Shown: positions 38,923 to 46,915 of the stretch, one piece after another
Numbering within the stretch: position 1 is the first letter of the stretch
Layout of the letters: every line of letters begins with the position of its first letter
Source of the DNA: DASQPR01 sp963836785
Lineage (GTDB): Bacteria; Actinomycetota; Actinomycetes; Mycobacteriales; Micromonosporaceae
Direction of reading: 5' to 3'
NCBI GenBank assembly: GCA_963836785.1
Contig: CAWIKW010000009.1
Location: 1-64,000, forward strand
DNA length: 64,000 nt
The notes under the pieces: generated by a model
Database searches by the model: none
What the model saw: only the letters and a program-made list of their open reading frames with translations
What the model was told of the DNA's origin: nothing
Translations under genes and position numbers: made by a program

Positions 38923-39768
38923 TCAATCGGTCGAGGACCTGAGCGCCGCGGCGGTCACCGTGGCCCGCAACAACATCGCCGTCGTCACCGGGCCAACTCC
39001 CCCCGGTACGGGAGTGAGCCCGGCCGCGTTGGCGGCGCCGGCCGGGTCGACGTCGCCGACGAGACCACCGTCGGCCGTCGGGTTCGTGCCGACGTCGACC
39101 ACGATCGCGCCGGGCTTGATGTAGTCCGCGGTAACCAGCGCCGGCCGACCGACCGCGGCAACCAGGATGTCGGCGGTCGCCGCGACCGCGGGTAGGTCGA
39201 CCGTCCGCGAGTGGCACACGGTCACCGTCGCATCGGCGGCAATCAGAAGGAACGCCAAGGGTTTACCGACCACCACGCTACGGCCGATCACGACCGCCCG
39301 CGCGCCACGCACCGGCACGTTCTCGCGGCGCAGGATTTCCATGACGGCGGCGGCGGTGGCCGGCGCATAGGCGTCGAGCCCGGCCGCGAGCCGGCCCAGG
39401 CTCAGCGGATTCGCGCCGTCGACGTCCTTGGCGGGATCGATGAACGCTCCGGCCGCCGCGAGCGAGAGGCCGGCCGGCAGTGGCGTCTGGCAGATGATGC
39501 CGTGCACCGCCGGATCGACGCTCAACGCCGCCAGTCGCCGCGTGAGCGATGCGGCGCCGGCGCCAATGAGGTTCTCGACCGCGCATTCGACTCCGACCTT
39601 GGCCGCCGCGCGGACGATATTGCGGACGTACCACGCTGTCGCCTCGTCGTCGGTCGGCACGACAACCGCGAGACGGGGCTTGATCCCTTGACCACGCAGG
39701 CGCTCGACGTCGCTCGTTACGGCCGCGTTGATGGCGGCCGCGTGCGCGCGACCGTCGATCATCCTCAT
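38923..39768 (-). CDS. folD: FolD-type methylene-THF dehydrogenase lacking the catalytic lysine
   Basis: Normally bifunctional: oxidises methylene-THF and hydrolyses methenyl-THF. At 281 aa the fold is complete, with Q94 and the loop CQTPLPAG, Asp117 in KDVDG, the GRSVVVGKP dinucleotide loop and PGGVGPVT. The key YxxxK motif, however, reads Y47-VRN-Ile51, so the lysine (Lys54 in E. coli) is absent. Mutants of that lysine in the E. coli and human enzymes lose cyclohydrolase activity, and some keep dehydrogenase activity. The overlapping upstream gene encodes a separate cyclohydrolase-family protein, which could supply the lost step. Starts inside the fchA stop (four-base overlap). Confidence 0.88.
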   Translation of the reverse strand: MRMIDGRAHAAAINAAVTSDVERLRGQGIKPRLAVVVPTDDEATAWYVRNIVRAAAKVGVECAVENLIGAGAASLTRRLAALSVDPAVHGIICQTPLPAGLSLAAAGAFIDPAKDVDGANPLSLGRLAAGLDAYAPATAAAVMEILRRENVPVRGARAVVIGRSVVVGKPLAFLLIAADATVTVCHSRTVDLPAVAATADILVAAVGRPALVTADYIKPGAIVVDVGTNPTADGGLVGDVDPAGAANAAGLTPVPGGVGPVTTAMLLRATVTAAALRSSTD

Positions 39769-40391
39769 CGGCGGCCGACCTTGCGCCGGAAGCCCTCCCG
39801 TACGCGGCGGATCGTTGCCGTCGCCGTATCGGCCGCCGACAGATGGGTCGCCAGTTCGGCCGCCAGCCCGGCCACGAGCTCGCGGTCGTGCAGCGCGGCC
39901 AGGTTGACCTCGACGTTGATGGCGGCCGATTCGAGCCCCGCCCGCGCCGAGGACGCCGCGACGGCGACATCGGAGAGCACGTTGACGTTGGCGCCCTCGT
40001 GAATGCCTTCGGCCAGGGCGATGACCTGCGCCGCGAGCTCCGCCGTCCGCAGTGGCGGGCGCGCCGCCTCGGCCGTCGTGCGCTGAATCTCGGCAGTCCG
40101 GCCGGGATCGTCCTTCGGGATTTTGTACGCGGCCGCGACGGAGTCGAACGCGCGCTCGTCATCGGCGGCGGCACCGAGCGCGGACATACGGATCTGGACG
40201 GCCGTATCACGCGCGACGATCATCGTCGGCTCGTGTTCGGCGTATCGCGGTCGGCCGATCGTGAGATTCGCGACCATCTCGACAAGCGCCGCCGACGTCG
40301 CGACCAGCATCGCAGCCGCGGCGCCGCCGCCCGGGGCGGGCGCGGCCGAGCCGAGCGCGTCCAGCCAATCGCCGATCGTCTGCTCGCGCAT
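39765..40391 (-). CDS. fchA: Formiminotransferase-cyclodeaminase family protein (FchA-like cyclohydrolase)
   Basis: About 208 aa, all helical, matching the cyclodeaminase/methenyl-THF cyclohydrolase domain. Family marks are TIGDWLDALGSAAPAPGGGAAAAM at the start, VANLTIGRPRY, DDERAFDSVAAAYKIPK, and GANVNVLSDVAVAASSARAG. It overlaps folD by four bases, implying equal expression and a shared pathway in one-carbon folate metabolism. A 40-residue membrane ORF ends 24 bases before its ATG. Confidence 0.85.
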   Translation of the reverse strand: MREQTIGDWLDALGSAAPAPGGGAAAAMLVATSAALVEMVANLTIGRPRYAEHEPTMIVARDTAVQIRMSALGAAADDERAFDSVAAAYKIPKDDPGRTAEIQRTTAEAARPPLRTAELAAQVIALAEGIHEGANVNVLSDVAVAASSARAGLESAAINVEVNLAALHDRELVAGLAAELATHLSAADTATATIRRVREGFRRKVGRR

Positions 40392-40414
40392 GGTTCCCCC
40401 GCTCTGCTCGGTCG

Positions 40415-40537
40415 TTACTTGCGTTTGCCGAACATGCCCTTGATCGCGGCCAGCATCAACAGAGCGCCGACGACGACGCCGGTGAGCACGACGCCCGGCA
40501 CCTGACCCGGTCCTCGGTCCGCGACGTACGTCGCCAT
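40415..40537 (-). CDS. Possible 40-aa single-span membrane protein
   Basis: An ATG at 40537 opens 40 codons: a polar start (MATYVADRGPGQ), one hydrophobic span (VVLTGVVVGALLMLAAI) and a basic end (KGMFGKRK). This positive-inside layout is typical of real small membrane proteins. It precedes fchA by 24 bases on the same strand. No strong ribosome site is seen, which lowers confidence. Confidence 0.5.
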   Translation of the reverse strand: MATYVADRGPGQVPGVVLTGVVVGALLMLAAIKGMFGKRK

Positions 40538-40615
40538 GATGTGCACGCCGTTCACTGTGTCAGGGCCGTACGCCGTTGCCAACGCGGCCCGGCTGCGGTC
40601 CCCGATCGGTGTGGA

Positions 40616-40801
40616 CTAGGGCCGCCGACGCAGATACGTCGTGCGCGGCTGGTAGCGGACACTTTGCGTGGCGTGTCCGCGGCGACCGACCGGCGCGGTT
40701 TCGGCGAACTTCAGCCACGCGGCCGCGCACTCTTCACACGGTTCCTCCTGGAGCCACAGATGGCGAAGGTGGCCGGCAGTGCTTCCGCAGGTGGTGACCA
40801 T
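40616..40801 (-). CDS. Small Cys/His protein, possible zinc knuckle
   Basis: 61 aa. The segment CGSTAGHLRHLWLQEEPCEEC resembles short actinobacterial and phage proteins with a C..H..H..CxxC pattern (usually CGTxxGYxRHxRxGxxPCxxCxxAW), which may bind zinc. A GAGGGAG lies about a dozen bases upstream of the ATG. Function unknown. Confidence 0.55.
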   Translation of the reverse strand: MVTTCGSTAGHLRHLWLQEEPCEECAAAWLKFAETAPVGRRGHATQSVRYQPRTTYLRRRP

Positions 40802-40875
40802 GGCTCAGTGTGCTCCCTCACAGCCGCCACCGACAGACCGGGGTAGCGATACGGCCTGTTGATCACGAGTGGAAC

Positions 40876-41130
40876 CTACTTGTGCCGGAAATGTACGAAC
40901 ACCCGGCCGAAATTCTTCGAGTCCTTCTCGACCCGGTGGTACATCGCCTTGACGTCCTTCTGGTCGAGGAATTTCAACACGTGCTTCTTCAGCGCACCCG
41001 ATCCCTTACCGGGGATGATCTCGACCAACGTCGCCTTCTTGGCCACCGCCTCGTCCATGATGTCGCGCAACGCGCGATCGATGTCACGGCCACGGTTGAA
41101 GATCTCGTGCAGGTCGAGCTTCAGCTTCAT
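40876..41130 (-). CDS. Smr (MutS2 C-terminal-like) domain protein
   Basis: Single Smr domain of 84 aa: MKLKLDLHEIF at the start, then VEIIPGKGSGALKKHVLKFLDQ and FGRVFVHFRHK. Smr domains are nucleases or nucleic-acid binders acting in recombination or ribosome rescue. The usual LDLHG and HG.G..L forms are varied (LDLHE, IPGKGSGAL). Free-standing Smr genes are common in actinobacteria, and the partner is unknown. Lies 46 bp after the DMT transporter gene on the same strand. Confidence 0.85.
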   Translation of the reverse strand: MKLKLDLHEIFNRGRDIDRALRDIMDEAVAKKATLVEIIPGKGSGALKKHVLKFLDQKDVKAMYHRVEKDSKNFGRVFVHFRHK

Positions 41131-41175
41131 GCCCTCCAGTATCGCGCGGGCCGATTGGATGCCCCGCCGCCCGGC

Positions 41176-42054
41176 TCACGTCGCCTTGGACGCTTCGGGC
41201 ACCGTGACCGGGCGCCCGTCCGCCTTGTCCGCCGGCGCGAGCTCGCCGAATCGCGCGAGCATCAGCGCGCCGGCGATCGCGATGACGAAGCCGAGCACGG
41301 CCAGCCACACCAGCCCGGGTCGGGTTCCGTCGCCGAGCACGATCACGCCGACCAAGGACGGCAATAGCGTCTCGGCGACAACGACCGCGGCGGTGACCGT
41401 CGTGACCTTGCCCCGCTGCAGCCCTGTCGCATAGAGGAGGAACGAGACGAACCCGGCGATGAGCAAGGCGTACGTGGCCGGGTTCGTCAGCAGGGCACCG
41501 ATCGAGAGATTGGTGATCACTCGGGCCGCCAGCGCCACGACGCCGAAACCGAGCCCGGCGAAGAACCCGAGCACGGCCGGTGCGGCGCGACCCTTGACCT
41601 GGCCGGCGGCGTATCCGCCGAGCGCAACCGCGACCGCCGCGCCGAGGAACCACCACTTCACCGCGAGCCGGACCGGATCGACGCCCTCCGACCCCGCCGC
41701 GGCCGCAAGCAGCGTCAGGCCAACGCACACGGCGGCGACCGCTGCCCATTCGCGGCCCTTCAGGCGCACACCGAGCAGCGGGATCGCCGCGACGGCCGTG
41801 ACCGCGAGGTTTCCGGCCTGCACCGCCTGCACCACAAACACCGCGAGCGTACGCAGCGCGATGAACTGCGCGATGAAGCCGACGAAATCGAGGCCGAGCC
41901 CGACGACGAATCGCGATCGCTTGGCCAGCCGGACGAGCAGCCGCGCGTCGACCCCGCCGACATCCGGTTCATCTCGGGCGGCGACGGCTTGCAACGCCGA
42001 TCCGATGCCGTACCCGAGCGCAGAGATGACCGCCGCGATGATGCCCATCGTCAC
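41176..42054 (-). CDS. DMT-type (EamA-like) membrane transporter
   Basis: About 292 aa with nine or ten hydrophobic segments (GIIAAVISALGYGIGSALQAVA; LAVTAVAAIPLLGVRL; LVWLAVLGFVIAIAGALMLA) in a two-repeat arrangement typical of the drug/metabolite transporter superfamily. Starts ATG 42054 or 42048. It follows the radical SAM gene on the same strand with a 61-bp gap. Substrate unknown. Confidence 0.75.
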   Translation of the reverse strand: MTMGIIAAVISALGYGIGSALQAVAARDEPDVGGVDARLLVRLAKRSRFVVGLGLDFVGFIAQFIALRTLAVFVVQAVQAGNLAVTAVAAIPLLGVRLKGREWAAVAAVCVGLTLLAAAAGSEGVDPVRLAVKWWFLGAAVAVALGGYAAGQVKGRAAPAVLGFFAGLGFGVVALAARVITNLSIGALLTNPATYALLIAGFVSFLLYATGLQRGKVTTVTAAVVVAETLLPSLVGVIVLGDGTRPGLVWLAVLGFVIAIAGALMLARFGELAPADKADGRPVTVPEASKAT

Positions 42055-42115
42055 TGATCGAATCTATCGATCTCTCTGGTGCCACGCGTGCCAACATCAC
42101 GATCGCGACGCTGCC

Positions 42116-43744
42116 TCACCAGAGCCCGGGTTGCTCGACCTCGGGCTGGCCGCGCCGTGATCGGTCGCGGCCGTTGGGTGCGAACAATCGCGCCCGGCTC
42201 ACCTCGGTCGGCGTTCGCCCCTCGGTCGCCTCCGGCACCTCGCGCGCCTCGCTCGCGCCGCTGGTCGAGATGCCATATCGACGCGCCGCCATCCGCACGC
42301 GTGCGGTCGTGTCGCGCTGCGCCGCGTCGGCCTGGTACGAGCCGGATCCGAACAGCCGCCGATATCGCGGCACCAGCTCCGGATGCACATCGGCCAGCCA
42401 CGCTAGATACCACTCCCGTGCGCCCGGCCGCAGATGCAGCGGCAGCGGCGTCACGCTGGCCGCGCCGGACTCCGCGATGGCCTTGACGGTGGCGTCGATG
42501 GATTCGTCGGTGTCGGTGAGCCCGGGCAGGATCGGCGCCATCAACACGCTCACGGCAAAGCCGGCGTCGGCCATCGCGCGGACCGCATCGAGGCGGCGCC
42601 GCGGCGACGGCGTACCCCGCTCGACCGATCGCCACATGGCCTCGTCGACGAAGCCGATCGACATCGACAGTCCGACCGACGTGACTTCGGCCGCCTCGCG
42701 CAGCAGCGGCAGATCCCGCAGGATCAGCGTGCCCTTCGTCAGGATCGAGAACGGGTTGCCGAAGTCGCGCAGCGCACGGATGATGCCCGGCATCAGCTGG
42801 TAGCGGCCCTCCGCTCGCTGGTAGCAGTCCACGTTCGTACCCATCGCGATGTGGCCGCCAGCCCACCGCGGCGCCGCCAGCTCCCGGCGCAGCAGGTCGG
42901 GCGCATTGACCTTCACCACGACCTGGGTGTCGAAATCGCGGCCGGCGTCGAGGTCGAGGTAGGTATGCGTGTTGCGGGCAAAGCAGTTGTGGCTGATGAC
43001 GCCGGCGGCGAGGAAGTCACCGGTGCCGGTCGTGATGTCGAACATTGTGATCTCGGCGCCGAGCGGCTCGACCGAGACGATGGCGAGACCGGGATGCGTT
43101 GTCACGGGATGGCCGTCGATGCGGGTGCGCGTGCGCCGGTCGGCGGGCTCCGCGCTCGCACCCATCAGCCGGTCACCCTCGACGAGATACGGCCAGTGGC
43201 CAAGACCGTTCGCCGCTCCGGCCACGTGCTTCCAGCCGTGGTCGGTGAGGAAGCGGTGGTCGCCGCTCGCCACGATGTCGGTGCCATTGGCGAGCCGGAC
43301 GCGAAATGCCGGCTTCACAGTCTTCCAATGCGCGAGCACGGTCGTCGTGACGTATCGGCGGCTCCGCCCACGACGTTCGGTGCCGCAGATCTCGTCGCCG
43401 ATGCGCAGCCGCGCGAGCGCCCTGGTGCTGCCGTCGGCCATCCGGATCGGCGTGTTGCCGGCCAGGCAGTAGGTGCACGCATGCGTGCAGCCGCGGTACG
43501 GGTTCAACGTCCATTGGAACGGGACCCGAGACTGGCCGGGCACCTTGTTGATGATCGATTTGGCGCGGATCTCGTAGAACGTGATGCCCGCGAATCCGGG
43601 CGTATCGAACGTGCGGCGGACGCCGCCGGCGAGTGCAAGCGGCAAGGGTGGCGCCGCCCGCACCTGCTCGTCGTGGCCCGCATCCGTTTGGTCCTGGTCG
43701 TCGAAGCTGTCCTGACCCGAATCTCTGAGGTTCTCCCACCGCAT
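42116..43744 (-). CDS. Rv2578c-family radical SAM protein interrupted by an intein
   Basis: Radical SAM enzyme of unknown reaction, conserved in actinobacteria. Numbering from the ATG at 43744 (M-R-W as in the mycobacterial relative): Cys86 and Cys90 of the 4Fe-4S motif lie in RGCTHACTY, then a 161-residue intein (93-253) intervenes, and the third cluster Cys is residue 254 (CFARNTHTYLDLD). Spliced product about 381 aa. Downstream blocks GTNVDCYQRAEGRYQLMPGI and ILTKGTLILRDLPLL follow the family. Without splicing the cluster motif would be broken up. An SOS-type box lies 10 bp upstream, consistent with DNA-damage control. The C-terminal tail of 50 residues is variable. Confidence 0.93.
   Translation of the reverse strand: MRWENLRDSGQDSFDDQDQTDAGHDEQVRAAPPLPLALAGGVRRTFDTPGFAGITFYEIRAKSIINKVPGQSRVPFQWTLNPYRGCTHACTYCLAGNTPIRMADGSTRALARLRIGDEICGTERRGRSRRYVTTTVLAHWKTVKPAFRVRLANGTDIVASGDHRFLTDHGWKHVAGAANGLGHWPYLVEGDRLMGASAEPADRRTRTRIDGHPVTTHPGLAIVSVEPLGAEITMFDITTGTGDFLAAGVISHNCFARNTHTYLDLDAGRDFDTQVVVKVNAPDLLRRELAAPRWAGGHIAMGTNVDCYQRAEGRYQLMPGIIRALRDFGNPFSILTKGTLILRDLPLLREAAEVTSVGLSMSIGFVDEAMWRSVERGTPSPRRRLDAVRAMADAGFAVSVLMAPILPGLTDTDESIDATVKAIAESGAASVTPLPLHLRPGAREWYLAWLADVHPELVPRYRRLFGSGSYQADAAQRDTTARVRMAARRYGISTSGASEAREVPEATEGRTPTEVSRARLFAPNGRDRSRRGQPEVEQPGLW
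42986..43468 (-). mobile_element. Mini-intein (161 aa) inside the radical SAM cluster motif
   Basis: Begins with Cys (CLAGNTPIRMADGST, block A), has block B NGTDIVASGDHRFLT (Ser in place of the usual Thr of TxxH), block F ITMFDITTGTGDFLAAG, and ends VISHN followed by an extein Cys (block G). No homing-endonuclease domain fits in 161 residues, so it is a splicing-only element. It sits exactly before the third cluster cysteine. Confidence 0.93.
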
Positions 43745-43753
43745 CTGCACTAT

Positions 43754-43769
43754 TCGAACACACGTTCTA
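43754..43769 (-). promoter_or_regulatory. SOS (LexA) box upstream of the radical SAM gene
   Basis: TCGAAC-ACAC-GTTCTA matches the actinobacterial LexA consensus TCGAAC-N4-GTTCGA at 11 of 12 positions. It is 10 bp from the gene start. I recall Rv2578c being a LexA-regulated gene in M. tuberculosis, which supports a functional site. Confidence 0.72.
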
Positions 43770-43837
43770 ACCGTTGTCCAGCACTCCCCTCGGCGACGCG
43801 GCGGGCGGGGCGCTGCGGGCCGCGCGCTGCGGAATGC

Positions 43838-44419
43838 TCAGTGCACGGTCTCGTGGTTGCGGCACATGGCGACGAACTTCTCGATCCGCCGGGCCCGGGT
43901 CTCGGGACGCTTCGCGTCCTGCACGCGATAAAGGATCGCGTAACGGTTGACACCGCTGAGCGTCGCGAAGAACGCGGCCGCCTCCGGATCCGCGTCGAGC
44001 GCGGCGGCCAGATCGTCCGGAACGGTCGCGGACTTCTGCCCGGCGTACGCCGCATCCCACCGACCGTCCGCCCGGGCCCGGTCGACTTCGCGCAGCCCGG
44101 CCGGCCGCATCGCACCGGCGGCGATCAGCGCTTCGGCCTTGTCGCGATTGATCTGCGACCACTTGCTGCGCGGACCGCGCGGCGTGAACCGCTGGAGCCA
44201 GAACGCGTCGTCGAGACCGCGCTTCTGACCGTCGATCCATCCGTGGCACAGCGCAATCTCCAGCGCCTCGGCATAGGTAACCGTTGTCGGGCCACCGGCT
44301 TTGCCGATCTTCAGCCAGAACCCGCGATGATCCCGATGGTTCTCCGCAAACCATGCCTGGCAGTCGGGCACGGTCGCGAACGAGATCACCGGCTGCCCGG
44401 CGACGTCGTCATCCGTCAT
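43838..44419 (-). CDS. YdeI/OmpD-associated family protein
   Basis: About 193 aa. Typical start VISFATVPDCQAWFAENHRDHRGFWLKIGK, then VTYAEALEIALCHGWIDGQKRGLDDAFWLQRFTPRGPRSKWS, and the C-terminal PEAAAFFATLSGVNRYAILYRVQDAKRPETRARRI, all strong family features. Soluble; linked to antimicrobial-peptide tolerance in Bacillus (YdeI), otherwise unclear. Stands between two minus-strand units. Confidence 0.9.
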   Translation of the reverse strand: MTDDDVAGQPVISFATVPDCQAWFAENHRDHRGFWLKIGKAGGPTTVTYAEALEIALCHGWIDGQKRGLDDAFWLQRFTPRGPRSKWSQINRDKAEALIAAGAMRPAGLREVDRARADGRWDAAYAGQKSATVPDDLAAALDADPEAAAFFATLSGVNRYAILYRVQDAKRPETRARRIEKFVAMCRNHETVH

Positions 44420-44438
44420 GACGCCATGGTTACACCGC

Positions 44439-44474
44439 GCACCGACAGCGATCCGTGCACCGACAGCGATCCGT
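44439..44474. repeat. Two perfect 18-bp tandem units beside a gene end
   Basis: GCACCGACAGCGATCCGT occurs twice in a row, nine bases past the stop of the minus-strand gene ending at 44483. One of several different short arrays in intergenic gaps of this window. Confidence 0.85.
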
Positions 44475-44482
44475 GCGCGGCG

Positions 44483-46000
44483 TCATCCGCGGGCGCCGCC
44501 GAAGCCGATCATCGCGGCCAGCCCGAGCGCGCTGCGGGGTGCGTACGGTCCCCGCCACAGCCCGCCATGCGCGGCGCCGTGCGCCTCGTCCTGCCACGAG
44601 TATTCCGCGGTCGGCGGCGGCACACGTAGGTCGTGCACCAGCAGCGCGGCCATCAAGGTGTTGCTCGTGGCCGGTTCGAATACCTCGACGTCGAAGAGGT
44701 GCGCACCCGCATAGGCCGCGGCCAACGCGCGGTTCTTCACCACCGACCGCGTCCGGGTCGGCGGGGCGACCTTCAAGCTGACCGCCGTGCCCGCCGCGCG
44801 GGCCACCGTCGCCCGCCACCGCTGCAACCGCTTCGCGAGCGCATAGTTCGGACCCTGCTGGGCGACGAGACTGTCGCAGATGCCCGGGTCGGCGCCGGGC
44901 GCGTAGTTGCGCTTCAACAGCCGACCGGCGGACAGCACACGGACCGGCTGCCGTACGCGTTTGATCGATGTCGGGCGGCCGTACGCCTCGACCGAGAACG
45001 CGACCGCCTCGCCCGGCACGGCGAACACATCCGTGGGCGTGGCCAGGAAGGCGAGGGCCGTATCCGGGCGCTCGGCGACGATCCGGGCGGTCAATACATC
45101 GACCGCAGTCGACACGCGGACGTTCACCGCGCCGTCGGCGTACACGTAGTTGCCGAGGACGAGCCGACCGTCGATGCCGCCGAGCCAGGTTGCCACATGC
45201 GCTACGTCATGCAGGAGATCGGCGCCGGCCCGCTCGGCCAGTCCGGAGTCATCGCCATCGCCGCGCACCGGCACGTGCAGGCTTCCGCCGTACCGTCGGT
45301 TGATCTCCAGAAGTCGCGACCAGATGGCCGGGCGCGGGAGATCGACCGCGACCACCCCGGCGCCCCACCGCAGCAACGAATGCACCGGCCCCATCTCGGC
45401 CCCCGCACCGAGCACGACAATGCGCTGGTCGGCCAGATCCAGCCAATCCGGGTTGGCCGCGACTTCGCGCACGGCCTCGGCCGCCGACGGCTCCATGACG
45501 CCGCGGTCGGTCCAGGCATCGATCTGCCGCTGCAGGTCCGCGCCGCGCAGGCGCATCCCGTGGTACGGAATGGAAAGCTCGCGATCCACCTCACCCTGGC
45601 CGACGACCGTCACGGTCCGCATGCCAGCGGCGCCCTTCGCCGCGGATCCACCGGCCGACGTCTCGAACGCGCCGTCGAGACCGGTCTCGATCCCGTCGTC
45701 CCCGATGTAGCGCATGCGCGTGTGCAGGGCGGCCAGGCCGTTCTCTGCAATAGAGCGACCGGCCGCCGGCGATGTCAGACCGGCCTCTACGAGCCGGCGG
45801 AAATGCGTGACGTATCCACGCCGCCAGTTCGTCTCACCCTCGGCGGCCCGGGCGCCGATGGGATCGGTGGCGCGCAGCGCATCGGCGACGACGGCCCGAC
45901 CGAGCGCGGACGTGCTGCGCGCGGCGACGTCGGGTGTGCCGGTGCTCTGCGCCGCACCAGCCCGTGGAAACACCACACCGCTTGGCCCGTCTTCGGTCAT
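44483..46000 (-). CDS. Unknown protein with a Rossmann-like segment
   Basis: About 505 aa, function not recognised. A central stretch ADQRIVVLGAGAEMGPVHSLLRWGAGVVAVDLPRPAIW looks like a dinucleotide-binding Rossmann fold, preceded by a helical region with NWRRGYVTHFRRLVEAGL and followed by GNYVYADGAVNVRVSTAVDVLTARI and VVKNRALAAAYAGAHLFDVEVFEP. I recall similar mycobacterial and fungal hypothetical proteins without assigned roles. The ATG at 46000 overlaps the upstream methyltransferase stop (ATGA), and GGGGAG lies about 11 bases before it, so the two are an operon and may act together. Confidence 0.75.
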   Translation of the reverse strand: MTEDGPSGVVFPRAGAAQSTGTPDVAARSTSALGRAVVADALRATDPIGARAAEGETNWRRGYVTHFRRLVEAGLTSPAAGRSIAENGLAALHTRMRYIGDDGIETGLDGAFETSAGGSAAKGAAGMRTVTVVGQGEVDRELSIPYHGMRLRGADLQRQIDAWTDRGVMEPSAAEAVREVAANPDWLDLADQRIVVLGAGAEMGPVHSLLRWGAGVVAVDLPRPAIWSRLLEINRRYGGSLHVPVRGDGDDSGLAERAGADLLHDVAHVATWLGGIDGRLVLGNYVYADGAVNVRVSTAVDVLTARIVAERPDTALAFLATPTDVFAVPGEAVAFSVEAYGRPTSIKRVRQPVRVLSAGRLLKRNYAPGADPGICDSLVAQQGPNYALAKRLQRWRATVARAAGTAVSLKVAPPTRTRSVVKNRALAAAYAGAHLFDVEVFEPATSNTLMAALLVHDLRVPPPTAEYSWQDEAHGAAHGGLWRGPYAPRSALGLAAMIGFGGARG

Positions 46001-46812
46001 TCGCGGATCATCTCCCCGTGCCGGGCGTCGTCGGCAACCCGCGCCTCGCGGCAGCGATACGCATCGGCTGACGGCGTGCCGCCGACCGTAGCGGATCGGC
46101 GGAGTTCCCACACCGTCGCGACCGTCCGGTCCGCATCCTCGATCGCGAGCGGGGTCGGCACCTCGTACGACGCAAGCAGGTCGAATCGGTCAGCCGGCAG
46201 GAATCCGCGACCGCCGTCACCGACGAGAACACGGATGCCGAGGCGCTCGGCGCGGCGGAGGAACCGCATCGATCGGTCGCGCATGCGTTGCGTGTAGAAC
46301 ACATCGCCGGCGAGCAGGACGTCGACGTCGGCATCGATGTCCGCCGCCGGATCGCTCAGCAGATCGGCGAGGACCGTGTCGACGCGAGGACCGGGCGCCC
46401 CGGACCGGGCCGAGGCCGCGACATTTCGTCGGATGGCGTCGATCGCGGCCGGATCGACCTCGACGGCCCGAACCATGGCCGCACCCCCGTACGCGGCCGC
46501 GATCGCGACCAGCCCGGAGCCGGCGCCGAGGTCGAGCACCGTCCGATCGGCGACGATGTCCGGATGATCGAGGACGTACCGGGCCAGCGCCTGGCCGCCG
46601 GCCCATGGAAATGCCCAGAACGGCGGCGGTCGGTCGCTGTGGTACGCCCCGCCGGCGGCGTCCCAGAGCCCGGTGCCGGCCGGTGCTTGGAAGATCGACA
46701 CCTCGGGGACGTACGGCACCGGGCCGAACGTCAGCGGCGGGAGGTCATCGCGATGGGCAGGCACGGGTTCATTGTCGACGCTCGGACCCGTCGCGCGCAT
46801 TGATCCGGCCAC
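45997..46812 (-). CDS. Class I SAM methyltransferase, PrmA/ETFB-lysine-methyltransferase-like
   Basis: About 267-271 aa. Motif I VLDLGAGSGLVAIAAA, acidic motif II VRAVEVDPAAIDAI and LLAGDVFYTQRM (the D-V-F-Y post-motif typical of lysine methyltransferases related to METTL20) are clear. The preceding PPFWAFPWAGGQALARYVLDHP is typical of that group. The substrate is likely a protein lysine but unproven. Stop overlaps the start of the unknown Rossmann-like gene. Start at 46812 or the in-frame ATG at 46800. Confidence 0.85.
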   Translation of the reverse strand: MAGSMRATGPSVDNEPVPAHRDDLPPLTFGPVPYVPEVSIFQAPAGTGLWDAAGGAYHSDRPPPFWAFPWAGGQALARYVLDHPDIVADRTVLDLGAGSGLVAIAAAYGGAAMVRAVEVDPAAIDAIRRNVAASARSGAPGPRVDTVLADLLSDPAADIDADVDVLLAGDVFYTQRMRDRSMRFLRRAERLGIRVLVGDGGRGFLPADRFDLLASYEVPTPLAIEDADRTVATVWELRRSATVGGTPSADAYRCREARVADDARHGEMIRE

Positions 46813-46915
46813 CGCATGGCTGGTCGACCGGCGTGGTTTCTACACTGCAGATGCAGTCACCGGCGGAACTGGCCGCCTCCGGGGCAACCCACGCAGACGA
46901 CGCGCGAGGAGATCG

